A stretch of DNA of 64,000 bases from Bos javanicus (GCF_032452875.1 NC_083869.1:122208001-122272000), one strand, 5' to 3'; positions 21,661-33,700 are shown, numbered from the stretch's first letter. Notes: a model not told the origin generated them from the letters alone. A program made the numbers and translations.

Positions 21661-23627
21661 CTGCAGAACAAAAGTAGAAAAAGTAGGGAGGGAAGAAGCG
21701 ATCTCTCCCCTTAGCAGGTGGATCTTCCCCAGAAGCTCCTGAAGGGCTGGCTGGTTCAGGAGGTACTACTAAGTTCATTCACAGCAGCTACTGCATTCAG
21801 AGCAGCTTGACGGCATTGCTCACTCAACCAGAGCTAGACAGGCAGCTGGTCCTAGAGCTGTGGGAAACGCTGGCACTGCTTTGGAAATGGCAAGAATGTG
21901 AGGGTATAGGCTTGTGCTGCCCTCATTTGCAACTGGGTTGAGTAATTTTTAAAGGTCTTATTGTTGTTGTTTAGCTGCTAAGTCATGTCTGATTCTTTTG
22001 CAACCATAGCTATGGACTGTAGCCCGCCAGGCTCCTCTGTCTGTGGGATTTCCTATATAAGAATACTAGAATCGGTTTCCTTCTCCAGGGGATCTTCCCA
22101 ACCCAGGGATTGAACCCACGTACTCTGCATTGGTTTTAAAGGTCTATCTGGAACTTATTTCTGACAATGAAAGGCTGCTCCAGAGAGCAGAATATTTACC
22201 AGAGGGAGCCAAGTGGCAGGCAAAGAAGCCCTAAAGGAAGATAGCTCTTAGGCAGCAGATAAGAACACAGCACTCAAATTCAAGCTAACACATAGAGAGA
22301 CAGCAAAGTCACCTAGGGGCAGTCAACATTCACAGTCTGTCAGGTCCGGCAAGGCCTGAGAGATCATCAAATCCAACACTGCATTTGCAGAAGATATGAA
22401 GGCCCAGAGTAAAGAAGTACCTCAAGGTCACACAGACAGCAGAACTAAAACTTACCCTGGGTCTCATGTCTCCCTGCCCTGTGCTCTTTCTGTTGCACCC
22501 AAACCAACCACCTTTGGCCTGCCTGGGCCAAACTCCATCTTTCATTATTCTTTTCTGCCTCATGTAACACCTGGTGGAAACAAGTTGAAGGTAAGAGAAC
22601 CTCACTCTCCCTGCGCCTACATTACTATTAAGGGGCCCTTTAACAGATGCTACACAGCTGGTTTTATGTGAGCTTTTTGTAGGCCCTGCCTTAGGGGCAC
22701 AAAGAATTTGATGAGATCATCAAAAAGCTATGTGTAAACTATAAGACTTTGCAACTCAAGAGTCCAGAAGCTGAATAGTGCCTGGAAGGAGAATACAGCA
22801 TAAAGTTTTCCAAATATCTGGAACAATCCCACAATATCTGCAAGGAAGTATTTGTTCTCTCAATTTCATTTTTCCCTTCCTCCCTCTACATTAATGATAA
22901 ATCAGGACTTAAACCCCACAACCTCAACCAGGACACAAATCTGCTACCACTCGTAGAAAAGTCAAGAGAGCAAGGTAGATGAAAGGCTAGGGAGACCTGG
23001 TGACAAATTGAGGTCACTCTGAAAATGAGAAGATGGCAATCCCTCTCATTATAGTTCCAACAAGGGAAGTCAGGCTGAAAGGGCTCTTTAATATTTGAGT
23101 AGGACTGGAGGAAACTTGAGGAAACAAAGCTAAAAGGAAGTGACTAGACTATTCTTTACTATGAAAAAAATATTGTATTCAGAACTCAGAAGTTAGAGAG
23201 AGAAAGGTAAAATAAGCAAGAAAGGATTGACTTGGATCCTTAAGGAATGTATTTCCAAGTCACTTAATTTTTGCAACCAAACAATAATGGTCCTTAGAGA
23301 TGAAATTTAGATTGTTAATAATCCAACACTCTTACCCCTCCTGTCATAGTACATGGGGGCCCTGCCCAGGGAGGCATCGCCTGCGAGGGAGGGGAGTAGT
23401 GGTGGTAGTGTAGTACCCGGCAGGGCCAGCATTCAGAAAAGGAAACAGAAAAAGCAACAAGTCATGAACTCTGATGTGAGTCTAGTAGGAGCAGCAGATA
23501 AGCAGGTGAGGCCAACACTTGGCTAAAACCCAGGGTGATCTAAAGGCACACTAGGTGGCCTCCCTCATCCTGTAAAGGGTTCATCCACAAGGAGAATAAA
23601 ATTGAAAGGGCAGAGGCTTCACCTTAC
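21661..23627 (-). other. ZCCHC17: ZCCHC17 intron 6
   Basis: A 2.0-kb intron with one Bov-tA near its 3' end. Apart from a MIR-like patch around 22340-22500, the rest is unique sequence with a small GC-rich patch at about 23350-23430. I see no gene in it. Confidence 0.85.
21959..22133 (-). mobile_element. Bov-tA SINE, head-truncated
   Basis: Reverse Bov-tA beginning with a (TTG)n tail. A perfect 12-bp TSD, TTTTAAAGGTCT, lies at 21947-21958 and 22134-22145. The tRNA-like head is missing from the right end. Confidence 0.88.
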
Positions 23628-23728
23628 CTTTACAGCCACACTTCTTGCAGGTGGTGTTCAGGACAGCCTCGAGGGTGATCTTCTGCCCAGTGTAATCCTG
23701 GAAGGACCGCCTCCGCCTCTCTTCTTGC
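23628..23728 (-). CDS. ZCCHC17: ZCCHC17 exon 6
   Basis: Exon of 101 nt encoding residues 106-140. It starts with the last base of Glu106, then QEERRRRSFQDYTGQK and ITLEAVLNTT, and ends with the first half of the zinc knuckle, CKKCGCK plus the first base of Gly140. Cys133 and Cys136 are the first two zinc ligands. The knuckle is CX2CX4HX4C, split by intron 6. The acceptor is ACAG before 23728 and the donor is GTAAGG at 23627. Confidence 0.96.
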
Positions 23729-24074
23729 CTGTAATGAAATGATACTGACTGTTGGCCCTCTTAAGAGATGTGGCCACAGATATTACTAGCTAATACTCTA
23801 TGTTGGTTTTTTGTTTTGTTTTTGGCGGGTAGAAGGGAGAAAGGAAAAGCACTGGGCCTAAGGAGATAGGCAGTGAAAGCAACAACATGAACTAGACAGT
23901 TTTTTCATTCAGGACAAGGCTCTGAATTAATTACTATGAATAAGACTAGATTTCATCTTACTCGTGCACAGGGGATAAAGATACAATTACTCACCTTGCT
24001 AGGTCCCCTACAACCCTTACAAGGTCACTCCCGGTGACCATCAAAGATTTCTTAAAAAATCAAGTCCAAATTTC

Positions 24075-24370
24075 TTATGCTGGTATTCAAGTCCTCTCAT
24101 AGGCTGTCTCTAACCTACTTTTCTGGCCTCACCTTTACTTGTACAATATGCTCTAGCCAAACCACACTATTTTACCTTCCCCAGATGGTTCACTGCTTTT
24201 GCTTAGGCCCCTCCCTCTTCCTGAAATGCTTTGCTTCCCCTCTTTACTCCCACCTCACCGCCTAACTACACCCAAACATTTCAAGGCTCGGCTCAGTTAT
24301 TGCTCCTCCTATCAAACTCTCCTCCCTAAGTCCCTCAGCCAGAATTAATCTCTTTGTTCATAGTCCCATA
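24075..24370 (+). repeat. L2-like 3' fragment
   Basis: The pyrimidine-rich pattern of an L2 3' end is visible (cctcacctttacttgtacaa, then cttcctgaaatgctttgctt). It is highly degenerate. Confidence 0.5.
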
Positions 24371-24384
24371 ACACTTTTAAAAAA

Positions 24385-24980
24385 TTCTAAATATATGATC
24401 AAATAATAAAATACACACAGAAAAGTACTCACAAGTATACAGCTTGACTGATTTTTTACAATTTGAAATATCCACATAATCATTCCTCAGAGAAACAGAA
24501 CATCACCAACACCACAGAAGCCGCTCTAGCCACTGTGCCTCCTCCAAGAACAACCACTATTCTAGTTCCTAACAGAATAGACTAGTTTTACATATTTTTC
24601 TAAGTTATATCAAGAGAATCAGAGCAAGGACCCTTCTGTATCTGGCTCCTTTCACTGCTTTGTGAGATCCATCTAAGTGTTGTGTGTGGCTGTGGATCAT
24701 TCATTCTCATTGCTGTAAAGCATTTTTCCGTTGATGAATATTTGAGTGATTTCTACTATCAGAGTGCTTCTGCGAACTTTCTAGCACATGTCTTTTGGTG
24801 AACTTGTATATGTACGTGCATTTCTTTTGGGAAATGCCTAATTCCAGGTAGGACTGTAACTACTGAGTTACAGGGCATCTGTCTCAGTAGACACTGCCAT
24901 ACAGTGTGTTTACCAATTGCACTGCTACCAGCAGAGCCGAAGTGCCCCAGCTGTCTCAGCTTTTACTACCTTTACTATAA
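24385..24980 (+). repeat. Ancient L1 3' UTR fragment
   Basis: It resembles L1M 3' UTR sequence: gtatacagcttgactgattt, then aacatcaccaacaccacaga, then tcttttggtgaacttgtata. There is no TSD. Confidence 0.55.
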
Positions 24981-25621
24981 TACACAGGACCTACACAGAG
25001 TTTTCTTAGACAATGTTTAACTGAAGAGTATCATCCCTGATCACTCTTCCTTTCAGACTCAAACTGCATCCTATATACACTTCAATCCTAGCACATATCA
25101 CACCACATAGTTATTTCTTTCTAGATCCAGGCCTGTTTAAAAATATCTTGTCTTTGGTTCCCTGGCACCTCAGCCCAGGGCTTGGCAAGCAACACATCAA
25201 TGGATGCTTGCTGAAATTTCTTTGTTCTTTATCCAAAATATTTTTCTTTACCTGAATGTCTTTAACTTTGAACTCTGACTTCACCTAGGCTTTTCCAACT
25301 GTTCACTAGCGGGTCTCTCCAGAGTCCAGCAAAAGTAGAGAAATATTGTGCAAAAAGAGCCACATTACCCAAAGCAATGCAGGTTAATCAAAGCAGAACA
25401 AAGCTACTCACTTCACAGATTATAGTCAAGTTTTATGGGCTATGTGGGCTCAAGAAAGGAAACAAAGAGGATCAAGATACTCCATATTCTATCCCATTCA
25501 TTTTTCAAAGTTCAGCTCAAATATCGCATCTTCTATAAAATGCTCCCTGTTACCACAGGCAAAGTTACTACTCACTTTATTTTACCAATTTGTTTATATT
25601 TTGCCTCACCCTTTATTCCAC

Positions 25622-25848
25622 AACCTGATGCAAAAAGCCAACTCATGGGAAAAGACCCTGATGCTGGGAAAGATGGAAAGCAAAAGAAGGGAGCTGCAGA
25701 GGATGAGATGGTTAGATAGCATCACCAACTCAATGGACATGAATTTGAGCAAACTCTGGGAGATAGCGAAGGACAGGGAAGCCTAGAGTGCTGTAGTCCA
25801 TGGGGTCACGAAGAGTTGGACACAACTTAGCAACTAAACAACAACCTT
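25622..25848 (+). mobile_element. BovB LINE 3' fragment
   Basis: A short 5'-truncated BovB (aagaccctgatgctgggaaa) ending in aactaaacaacaac. Confidence 0.85.
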
Positions 25849-26329
25849 ATCACAACCAGGACTTGAAAAGTAAAGTCTATGTTAAATTCTTTTCCATATC
25901 TGAGCAGACAGCACACCATCTAGCATACTGTTGTCAAAAAAAAAAGCAAAGATGTAAAGTTATAAATATGTCTATACTGCTGACTACGTCTGACTTTGTG
26001 TCTATGGCTAATGAGCACTTCAAATGTGGTTTGTGATTGAGGAATTAGATGGTAAACTTTATTTACTTTCAGATAATTCACATTTAAACCACCTATGTGA
26101 CTAGTGGCTTCCCAGCTGGGACAGACCACACAAGCATATGGTTTAAGTTCTAAAGTCTGTTCATATCCCTAGCTTGTGCCCTAGAAGAATCTTACTCAAA
26201 TGATAGAAGGTCAGCTGTCTGGTATGGGTCACAGGAGAGGGTCCATTCAAAGAGTGAAGCTTGAGGAACAAACTCCAAGGTGAGGAGCATGAAGAAGTAA
26301 ATAGTGAGTTACTTACCTAGGATATAAAG

Positions 26330-26480
26330 TTTCAATTAAGGAAAATGAGTAAGTTCTAGCGATCTAATGCACAGCACTGTACCTATAGTCAACAATACTG
26401 TATTATACACTTAAATATTTGTTAAGAGGGTAGATCTCATGTTAAATGTTCTCGCTGCAATAAAATTAAATTTAAGAAAA
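26330..26480 (+). repeat. Ancient L1 3' end fragment
   Basis: It resembles the L1 3' terminal motif (gtacctatagtcaacaatac, then gagggtagatctcatgttaa) with an A-rich end. Confidence 0.5.
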
Positions 26481-26878
26481 CAAGGCAGGTTCTTGGGGAC
26501 ATAACTTGAACAGTCACAAAAACTCCATTGCTTTCAGATGTCATTTGTAGAGCTCAGTTTCAAGTGGCTATGAGTTGCAGCCTAAGCAAACCCTCATTAT
26601 AATCAATTCCAATCCTCTGTGGATTCAAACACACCATAAGCCAAATCATACGTCCCACCTAACACTCAATTCAACAAATATGGCACTCACTCTCTTTCTG
26701 TCCTTATTGCCATCAAGCTAGTTTAGGCTTCAGTACATTTCACTTAAACAGTAATAATTCATTTACTGGTCTCCAGCACACATAGTTGGATTAATCTTTC
26801 ATTTTTAAGTTTAACTAATAAGAAGCAAACACTAGTACTAATGATGTGAGGAGTATAGTAAAGTGATAGGACATGGTA

Positions 26879-26899
26879 GATATATATATATATATATTT
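26879..26899. repeat. (TA)n microsatellite
   Basis: About ten TA dinucleotides in a row. Confidence 0.9.
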
Positions 26900-27209
26900 G
26901 TAAACGGATAATTACAGTGTGGTCATACATAAACTCTCTTTCTAAAGACTATACTATGCTGGTTAAACCCAACTGGAAACTGTATTTAGCCCTTTTCCGT
27001 TTGCAGATTCACTTATTAGATGACCTTGTTAATATTCAATACTTTGGGGCCTGAGGGAATGAAATATAAGACCACTAGATTTTGATGGAGAATGAAAGGT
27101 AGTTGTCAAGCTGTGGGCAGCTGGAGACAACATGAAGATATTGAGCCTAAAGGGTAAAGCCAGAGAATGGGGTACCTGGAGAGTCTCTCCCACTCAAAGG
27201 CTTTAAAAA

Positions 27210-27545
27210 CATTCATATTCTTTGACTGATATGCAAAGCTGCCCACAATCTGACTCCAAACTATCTTTCAAGCCCTACATTCTTGTACCTAAGCATACCC
27301 TCTTCTTTCCTTAAACAAGACTCTTGAATGTGCCACATGCTTTCCTGCCTCATGCCTTTCCTCAAACTGTTCCTTCTGCCTGGAATACTATTCTTTCCTC
27401 TGCTGCCTGACAAAATCTTACCTAGTCTTTAAGACTTAGCTCAACTGTCCCCTCTTCTTTGACCATCAAGGCCTGATATCAACTCTTCCTCTTCAGGATA
27501 TTTCCTGGAATCCTTCCTTTAAACCACTCTTTTAATATTTATTAC
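27210..27545 (+). repeat. L2-like 3' fragment
   Basis: L2-type 3' pattern (ttccttctgcctggaatact, then cttagctcaactgtcccctc), degenerate. Confidence 0.6.
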
Positions 27546-27561
27546 ATGTTGCCTTGTATCA

Positions 27562-27836
27562 GGAGAAGGCAATGGCACCCCACTCCAGTACTCTTGTCTG
27601 GAAAATCCCATGGACGGAGGAGCCTGGAAGGCTGCGGTCCATGGGGTCGCTGAGGGTCGGACACGACTGAGCGACTTCACTTTCACTTTTCACTTTCATG
27701 CATTGGAGAAGGAAATGGCAACCCACTCCAGTGTTCTTGCCTAGAGAATCCCAGGGACGGGGAGCCTGGTGGGCTGCCGTCTATGGGGTCGCACAGAGTC
27801 GGACACGACTGAAGCGACTTAGCAGTAGCAGCAGCA
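27562..27836 (+). mobile_element. Bov-A2 SINE
   Basis: Dimeric Bov-A2 with a (GCA)n end. A perfect 11-bp TSD, GCCTTGTATCA, lies at 27551-27561 and 27837-27847. It has inserted at the end of an L2-like fragment. Confidence 0.92.
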
Positions 27837-28079
27837 GCCTTGTATCAAAGTTATTTGCATAATTACTTCATTACACTAGGCAGTAAGGTCCTTAGACAGA
27901 AACCTTGGTATTGCCATTGTACTTCAAATAGAATAGGAGCCCAATAAATATTTGTCAAATAATAAGTAAATGGATACACTAACTAAACAACTACTAAACA
28001 TCAAGCATTATGTGAGACAAGAAAGATAAGATGTGGCCTCTGCCTCATGGCTTTTATATATTTTTCAAAAGAAAGAGTG

Positions 28080-28206
28080 TGGGGGACTTCCCAGGTAGTC
28101 CAGCGGTTAAGACCCCATGCTTTCACGGCAGGAGGCATGAGTTCGATTCCTGGTCAGGGAACTAAGATCCCTGCATGGCATGCAGAATGGCCAAAAAATA
28201 AAAAAC
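28080..28206 (+). mobile_element. CHR SINE
   Basis: A tRNA-like head (gacttcccaggtagtccagc) and an A-rich tail. CAAAAGAAA occurs on both sides and is the likely TSD. Confidence 0.82.
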
Positions 28207-28320
28207 AAAAGAAAAGGTATGATAATCTCAGATACTAGAGGAAAAATGAAGAAATATTTTAAAACAACAACTACATGTAGTTGTTATATGTTAAATTTCT
28301 ACTATAGATTAGACAATAAG

Positions 28321-28437
28321 CTGAAAGTGAAAGTCTCTCACTCATATCTGACTCTTTGTGACCCTATGGACTATACAGTCCATGGAATTCTCCAGGCCAA
28401 AATACTAGAGTGGGCAGCCTTTCCGTTCCCTTCTAAG
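28321..28437 (-). mobile_element. Bov SINE fragment
   Basis: Reverse-strand 3' half of a Bov-tA or Bov-A unit (gtgaaagtctctcactcata to actagagtgggcagcc). The head is missing. Confidence 0.75.
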
Positions 28438-28504
28438 TTAAGGTTCTTTCTAAACAAAATTTCATTTAAACCATACCATCATTTCTATTACACCAAGATG
28501 TAGG

Positions 28505-28650
28505 TAGGTGCCAGTCACTTGGTACAGTGAAGATATACCTTCACTGAGGTTCAGAGAGGCTAGGTAACCTCTTCAGGGTCATGCAGAACTAGGGCTCTTC
28601 CTGATTCAAGTCTAACTCTAAAACCTGTCATCATTCCACTACACCATGCT
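28505..28650 (-). repeat. MIR fragment
   Basis: Reverse MIR (ggttcagagaggctaggtaa, then cattccactacaccatgctt). Confidence 0.65.
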
Positions 28651-29109
28651 TCTTTCCTAGATGCAGTCTATAAATAGTTTACAACAAAAGTTACTGTTCA
28701 GCCACTTGGTCATTACTAGAAATAGCCCATACATAGAAACATGTACAACATAAAACCAAGGGGTCCCTTCCTTCCAATTTTATTCCCTCGTTGTAAGAAA
28801 CAGATGCAGCTCTTTTATCTTGTTTTGTATTTTTACCCTTATAAGAGTGGCTTTAGGAAATTTCACTGCTTTTTAATGTGTCTGTATAGACAGGATTCTT
28901 TGGAGCAGAAGTAATTTATTACAATGCAATCACACTAACATTTCTGGGCTCAGAATTATAAAAAATTTCAAATGTAAAGTATTTGTCAATAATTAGCCCT
29001 ACCAAAAAACAAAAAAATCAACCCTACAAACCTGTCAACATTTACAGACTAAACTACAATAATATGAAAAACTCTGTAAGTCACATGCAACACCTGGAAG
29101 CATCATGTG

Positions 29110-29340
29110 GGGAAAACAATATTAGTTTTAACACCAGAGAGACCTGGATTCAACCCACCATAACTTGTTACACAATCCCCGGCAAGTTATTACCAAGTAT
29201 CAAGCTAGAAACTAAGAAAATAAAGTAAAATGGAAATAACACCCACTTTGCAGGTTGTTATAAGAATTAGACACATTAATGTGCATGAATCACCTTGCAT
29301 AAGTCTGACATATAATATGTATTCAATAAATATTACTTCC
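29110..29340 (+). repeat. MIR fragment
   Basis: Degenerate plus-strand MIR (agacctggattcaacccacc, then atatgtattcaataaatatt). Confidence 0.55.
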
Positions 29341-29652
29341 CGTCCTTCATATTCAAAATTATTTTTTTTCAGAAGGGCTTCCAAACACTGCATTGCCAGA
29401 CCCCACTCAAACAACACTTTTTTTTCCTTATTTAAAAAAATTAAATAACATGATGGCCACTAAGAGCACCAAATTAGCATGAAATAAACAATGTGATATT
29501 TTATGTAAGAAGCAACAAAATAATGTCATGGTTAACCTGAGGATAAACATATGATTTTAGTTGGCTTTCTGAAACACTGAAAACAGTTCATAAACCCCTC
29601 AGCCTCCTTCAAGGGATATTAAGGATCTAGGAACCCCTAATTAGAAACCACT

Positions 29653-29967
29653 TGTGAAGTGAAAGTCCCTCAGTCGTGTCCAACTCTTTGCGACCCCATA
29701 GGCTATATAGTCCACGGAATTCTCCAGGCCAGAATACTGGAGTGGGTAGCCTTTCCCTTCTCCAAGGGATCTTCCCAATCCAGGGATCAAACCCAGGTCT
29801 CCCGCACTGCAGGCAGACTCTTTTATTAGCTGAGCCACAGGGAAGCCCAAGAATAGCGGAGTGGGTAGCCTATCCCTTTTCCAGCGGATCTTCCCAACCC
29901 AGGAATCAAACTGGGGTCTCCTGCATTGCAGGCGGACTCTTTACCAATTGAGCTATCAGGGAAGCCC
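29653..29967 (-). mobile_element. Bov-tA SINE with duplicated 5' head
   Basis: Reverse-strand element with a complete Bov-tA unit at the left and an extra truncated head unit at the right. They are joined at the same point as the copy near 11.1 kb (ATTCTTGGGCTTCC on the minus strand). A single 11-bp TSD with one mismatch (TAGAAACCACT and TAGAAATCACT) lies at 29642-29652 and 29968-29978. Confidence 0.87.
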
Positions 29968-29978
29968 TAGAAATCACT

Positions 29979-30257
29979 GCTGCTGCTGCTGCTGCTAAAT
30001 CGCTTCAGTCGTGTCCGACTCTGTGCGACCCCATAGACGGCAGCCCACCAGGCTTCTCCGTCCCTGGGATTCTCCAGGCAAGAACACTGGAGTGGGTTGC
30101 CATTTCCTTCTCCAATGCATGAAGTAAAAAGTGAAAGTGAAGTCGCTCAGTCATGTCCGACTCTTAGCAACCCCATGGACTGCCGTGCACCAGGCTCCTC
30201 CATCCATGGGATTTTCCAGGCAAGAGTACTGGAGTGGGCTGCCATTGCCTTCTCCGG
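29979..30257 (-). mobile_element. Bov-A2 SINE
   Basis: Reverse Bov-A2 with a (GCT)n start. It lies between the Bov-tA on its left and the Tigger element on its right, with no clear TSD. Confidence 0.85.
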
Positions 30258-30680
30258 CACACCCTAGTTTTACTGAGCTTCACAGATCCTGTGTTTTCTA
30301 CAATTTGAAGGCAACTCTGAATTGAGCAAGTCTACTGGCATTATTTTTCCAACTGTATTTGCTCACTTCATGTCTCAGTATCAAATAAGGTAATTTGGCA
30401 GTGTTTCAAACTTTTTTATCACCATTATTATTTCATTTGTTATAGTGATCTCTGATGCTACTATTATCATCATTTCAGCACTTTTTAGTAATAAAATATT
30501 TTTTAATTAAGGTATATATATTGCTTTTTAGACACTGATATTGCACACTTAATAGACTACAGTATACTTTTGTATGCACTGGGAAATCAAAAAATTCATG
30601 TGACTCACTTTATTAAGGCATTTGCTTTATGTGGCGGTCTGGAACTGAAACCACAGGATCTCAGAGCTATGCTTGTATTC
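30258..30680 (+). mobile_element. Tigger-type DNA transposon, internally deleted
   Basis: The left end (cacaccctagttttactgag, then cttcacagatcctgtg) and the right end (gactacagtatac, atgcactgggaaatc, gtggcggtctggaactgaaa) match the two termini of Tigger1-like (pogo) elements. The transposase middle is missing. The open frame at 30570-30917 overlaps this 3' end and is not a host gene. Confidence 0.78.
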
Positions 30681-30952
30681 AAGAAAGATTCTGAGACAGC
30701 AAATTCTGTGTATCACCAGACAGTTTCCTACACAGAAAATCTTCTATTCCTAAATGAAAAGTCAGAAGAGCTAGTGAAAGTAAGGTGTTGTGTTCAGGAC
30801 ACAGCACATCCCAAGATGCAGGAGTCTAAAACCCCACTGGAGTTGTCCCTTGTACGTGGTCTCTGCCTTTTTTCAGTCACAGAGCTAGGGGAAAGGCAAT
30901 TAACAAGTACCTCATGATGAATGCTTTTTGGCTAACTGGTTAAAGGGCAGAA

Positions 30953-31037
30953 GCAGAAAAAGAATAAGGGGAAGGAAACTTCTATGCTAGGAGCTGCAGA
31001 AAAAGAATAAGAGAAGGAAACTTCTATGCTAGGAGCT
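30953..31037 (+). repeat. 43-bp tandem duplication
   Basis: Two adjacent copies (30953-30995 and 30996-31037) start GCAGAAAAAGAATAAG and end TATGCTAGGAGCT. They differ by a 1-base indel and a substitution. Confidence 0.93.
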
Positions 31038-31079
31038 GCATGCTTGCATTTCATCTTAGTGTTTGCTACAACACTTTCT

Positions 31080-31304
31080 GGGCTTCCTTGGTGGCTCAGA
31101 TGGTAAAGAAGTTGCCATCAATGCAGGAGACCTGGGTTCGATCCCTGGGTCAGGAAGATACGCTGGAGAAGGGAATGGCTACCTAACCCCAGTATTCTTG
31201 CCTGGAAAATCCCATGGACAGAGAAGCCTGGTGGGCTATAGTCCATGGGATCACAAAGAGTCAGACACGACTAAATAACTAAGCACACACACACACACAC
31301 ACAT
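31080..31304 (+). mobile_element. Bov-tA SINE with (CA)n tail
   Basis: Full-length Bov-tA whose 3' end has grown a (CA)n run at about 31284-31303. The TSD AACACTTTCT lies at 31070-31079 and 31305-31314, so the microsatellite lies inside the insertion. Confidence 0.9.
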
Positions 31305-31449
31305 AACACTTTCTACCTCTAAAAACCAAAGAGCACATAATTTATTAATATCACAGTCTACAAACAGTGGAGTTTAAAGGTGGGCCTGATTCACTATATC
31401 ATTCTGTGGTTTTAAAAGTTATTTTAACCTTTCTAAACCTTTTACCTAC

Positions 31450-31541
31450 TCAATGATAACGTTGTTGGGATCAAGGTCCTTTCCAGTCCCTTGGTTGACA
31501 ACCTTCATGGAGAGGGATACTTTTATCCTATCATTTTTCAT
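31450..31541 (-). CDS. ZCCHC17: ZCCHC17 exon 5
   Basis: Exon of 92 nt encoding residues 76-106: MKNDRIKVSLSMKVVNQGTG, then KDLDPNNVII and the first two bases of Glu106. It carries the last strand of the S1 RNA-binding domain and the linker after it. The donor is GTAGGT at 31449-31444 and the acceptor is CAG at 31544-31542. Confidence 0.96.
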
Positions 31542-32972
31542 CTGAAAAACACAAAAGGAAAATTGGCAAAAGCTCAAAGTACATCATTTGGACTGCTGGT
31601 CTAAAATTATCTAAGAATTGGATGTTTTTATCATGTATTTAACACTGAATTCCTCTAACGGTCAACATTTTGGGTACTAACAAGCATAACAGGCAAATTC
31701 TATGGCAAGGCATTTCAGGAAATGGTTTTCTTATCATTCTTGACCCTCCTTAGGGGAAAGACAAAAATAATTGCTCAGAAATCCGGGGCCTGTGGAAGTA
31801 ACCAGGCAAAAAATTAAAGCTATTTTTTTTAATATAGTTCAGTGTAATAATCGGTTCAGAGATCCATGAGCATAGAATGGATTTCAGAACATTCCAGTGG
31901 ACTAGATCTCCTTTTGGACTTTGTCTAAAAGCTTCTTAAACATGAAGTCAACTAACAGTGTCTTTAAATGTGAAGACAGTCGTTAGCCACATTGGTCTTC
32001 TTTTGCTTCCATCAGCACTTGAAGGCCTCTACAATTTGCGGTCTTTATCAGCTACTCTCTTTGCCTGCAATATGCTTTTCTCAACTTTTCACATGACTGG
32101 CTCCTTTTCCTTTGGGTCTCAGATCATATACAACCACCACCCCCTCAAAAGTCTGTTTTGTTTTATCTAAATCAACCTCCACATCGTTTGACCCTACTAT
32201 ATAGCACTTACTGTAACCTGTAGTTATTTTTAATTATTTTAGTTTGCTTACTTATTTATCTCCTCTTGTATAGAATATATATTCTACACAAGTTCCATCA
32301 CCACTGAAGTCAGTTATATCTGATTTACTAACTCTTGCATCCCTCAGACCTAGTATATATTAGGCACTCAAACATTGTTGAATGTCTCTTTCAGGACTGT
32401 CTCCTCTGCCATCCTCTGGGAGAAGAGCAGGTCTCAGTGTGCATGCACATCACTCCGGTGGTCTGAAGAGACCCCCAGACCCTCAAGTGAGCTGCTGTTA
32501 ACAGGGTCCTCCAGCATTTTCTCACTCTTCCTCACATAGCCTGGTGTCAGGTATTATGAAAAATGTAAACTCTATGTATGTTTAAAAATGTATGTAAACT
32601 CTATGTTCTTTTTTGTTTTGGTCCAAATTGAAGTGTATTTTGAAGTTTTCTACTAAAGACAGGCTCATAGATTTAAGTTTTCTTCTCTCTTTTTGGTTCT
32701 TTTTTTTTTTTTTTCCTCCACATCCATCATTTGGATGAACTACAGGGAGGGAAGTCTTATAAACAAGTAATTATTAGACCACACTAATTACAGCTCACAC
32801 TGTCCTTCTGAGTTTGCATGACAGACAGATGGCCAAAAGGTTTAAATTCAGGTCAGATTATCAGCCACAGTTAACAACATATACACACTTGTGAAATATC
32901 ACCATGAAAAACTTAGAAAATCCCGGCTTTACTTAATAGTTTCTAACCAGCTAAAGTTGCACAGAACTTTAC
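31542..32972 (-). other. ZCCHC17: ZCCHC17 intron 4
   Basis: A 1.4-kb intron with no recognisable SINE. It has a T-run at about 32700-32714 and, near 32560-32606, a short near-tandem repeat of atgtaaactctatgt. Confidence 0.85.
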
Positions 32973-33073
32973 CTCTCGGCCAATAAGCTTCACCCACACT
33001 TTGTCTCCAACATCTACTATCTCAGAGGGCTTATCCACGCGACAGGATGACATGTGAGTTCGATGGACCAGAC
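32973..33073 (-). CDS. ZCCHC17: ZCCHC17 exon 4
   Basis: Exon of 101 nt encoding residues 42-75: the last two bases of Gly42, then LVHRTHMSSCRVDKPSEIVD and VGDKVWVKLIGRE. This is the central part of the S1 domain. VGDKVWVK is the typical S1 strand signature. The acceptor is CAG before 33073 and the donor is GTAAAG at 32972. Confidence 0.96.
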
Positions 33074-33239
33074 CTGGGAACAAGAAGAAAAGCGCACTGG
33101 GCATACTCATACACATACTCTAAATAACACAGTAAAGAGGCAGTGGGAGTTGGGGGTTCACTGAAAAAGTTTTCATTGGTTTAAAACTGCAAATTAAAAC
33201 AATTTGAGATGACTTTTTATACGTAATCAACTAACAAAT

Positions 33240-33700
33240 ATTCTTTAAAATAATGCTTAATTATAGAGTAGAGACGTGATACAACAGCTATATTTATATA
33301 ATACTGGTAAAAATACAAGTTGGTACAATTCTTTGAAAATAAAAGGCATTAAGATGTTTATACCTTTGATGCAAAAAAACACCACTTGAATTTTTCCAAA
33401 AGAAAAATTCAACAGAGGCAAAAATTTATGGCATATAAAAATGCCTGCAGTATTATCTACAAAGGTTAAAAATAAAAATTATTACAAAATGTAAATGACC
33501 AATACTTGGAAAACAGCTTGATAAATTATGATAAATCTTTCGTAAAAGAGTAAGCAGCCATTTAAATTAGTTATAAAAAATAATTATGATGTTAAGTGAA
33601 AAAAGTAAAAATAAACAAGGTTGCCATTTTTAATCTATTAAATTAGCAAAATATTTAGAAGAGAATAATATCCGGTGTTGATATAAATATAGTAAAATAA
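33240..33700 (+). repeat. Ancient L1 3' end fragment
   Basis: It resembles an L1M 3' end (taagcagccatttaaattag, then atgttaagtgaaaaaagtaa). It is highly degenerate. Confidence 0.5.

Larger units (their letters stand above)
23729..31449 (-). other. ZCCHC17: ZCCHC17 intron 5
   Basis: A 7.7-kb intron. It holds L2-like and L1 3' pieces, a BovB fragment, Bov-A2 copies, a Bov-tA with duplicated head, a CHR, a Tigger transposon and a short tandem duplication, all listed separately. Other stretches (26,480-27,200 and 28,650-29,100) show nothing recognisable. Confidence 0.85.

Noticed and set aside
30570..30917. 115-codon open frame as a small gene
   Set aside because: Its first third lies in the right end of a Tigger transposon, and the remainder has no recognisable motif.
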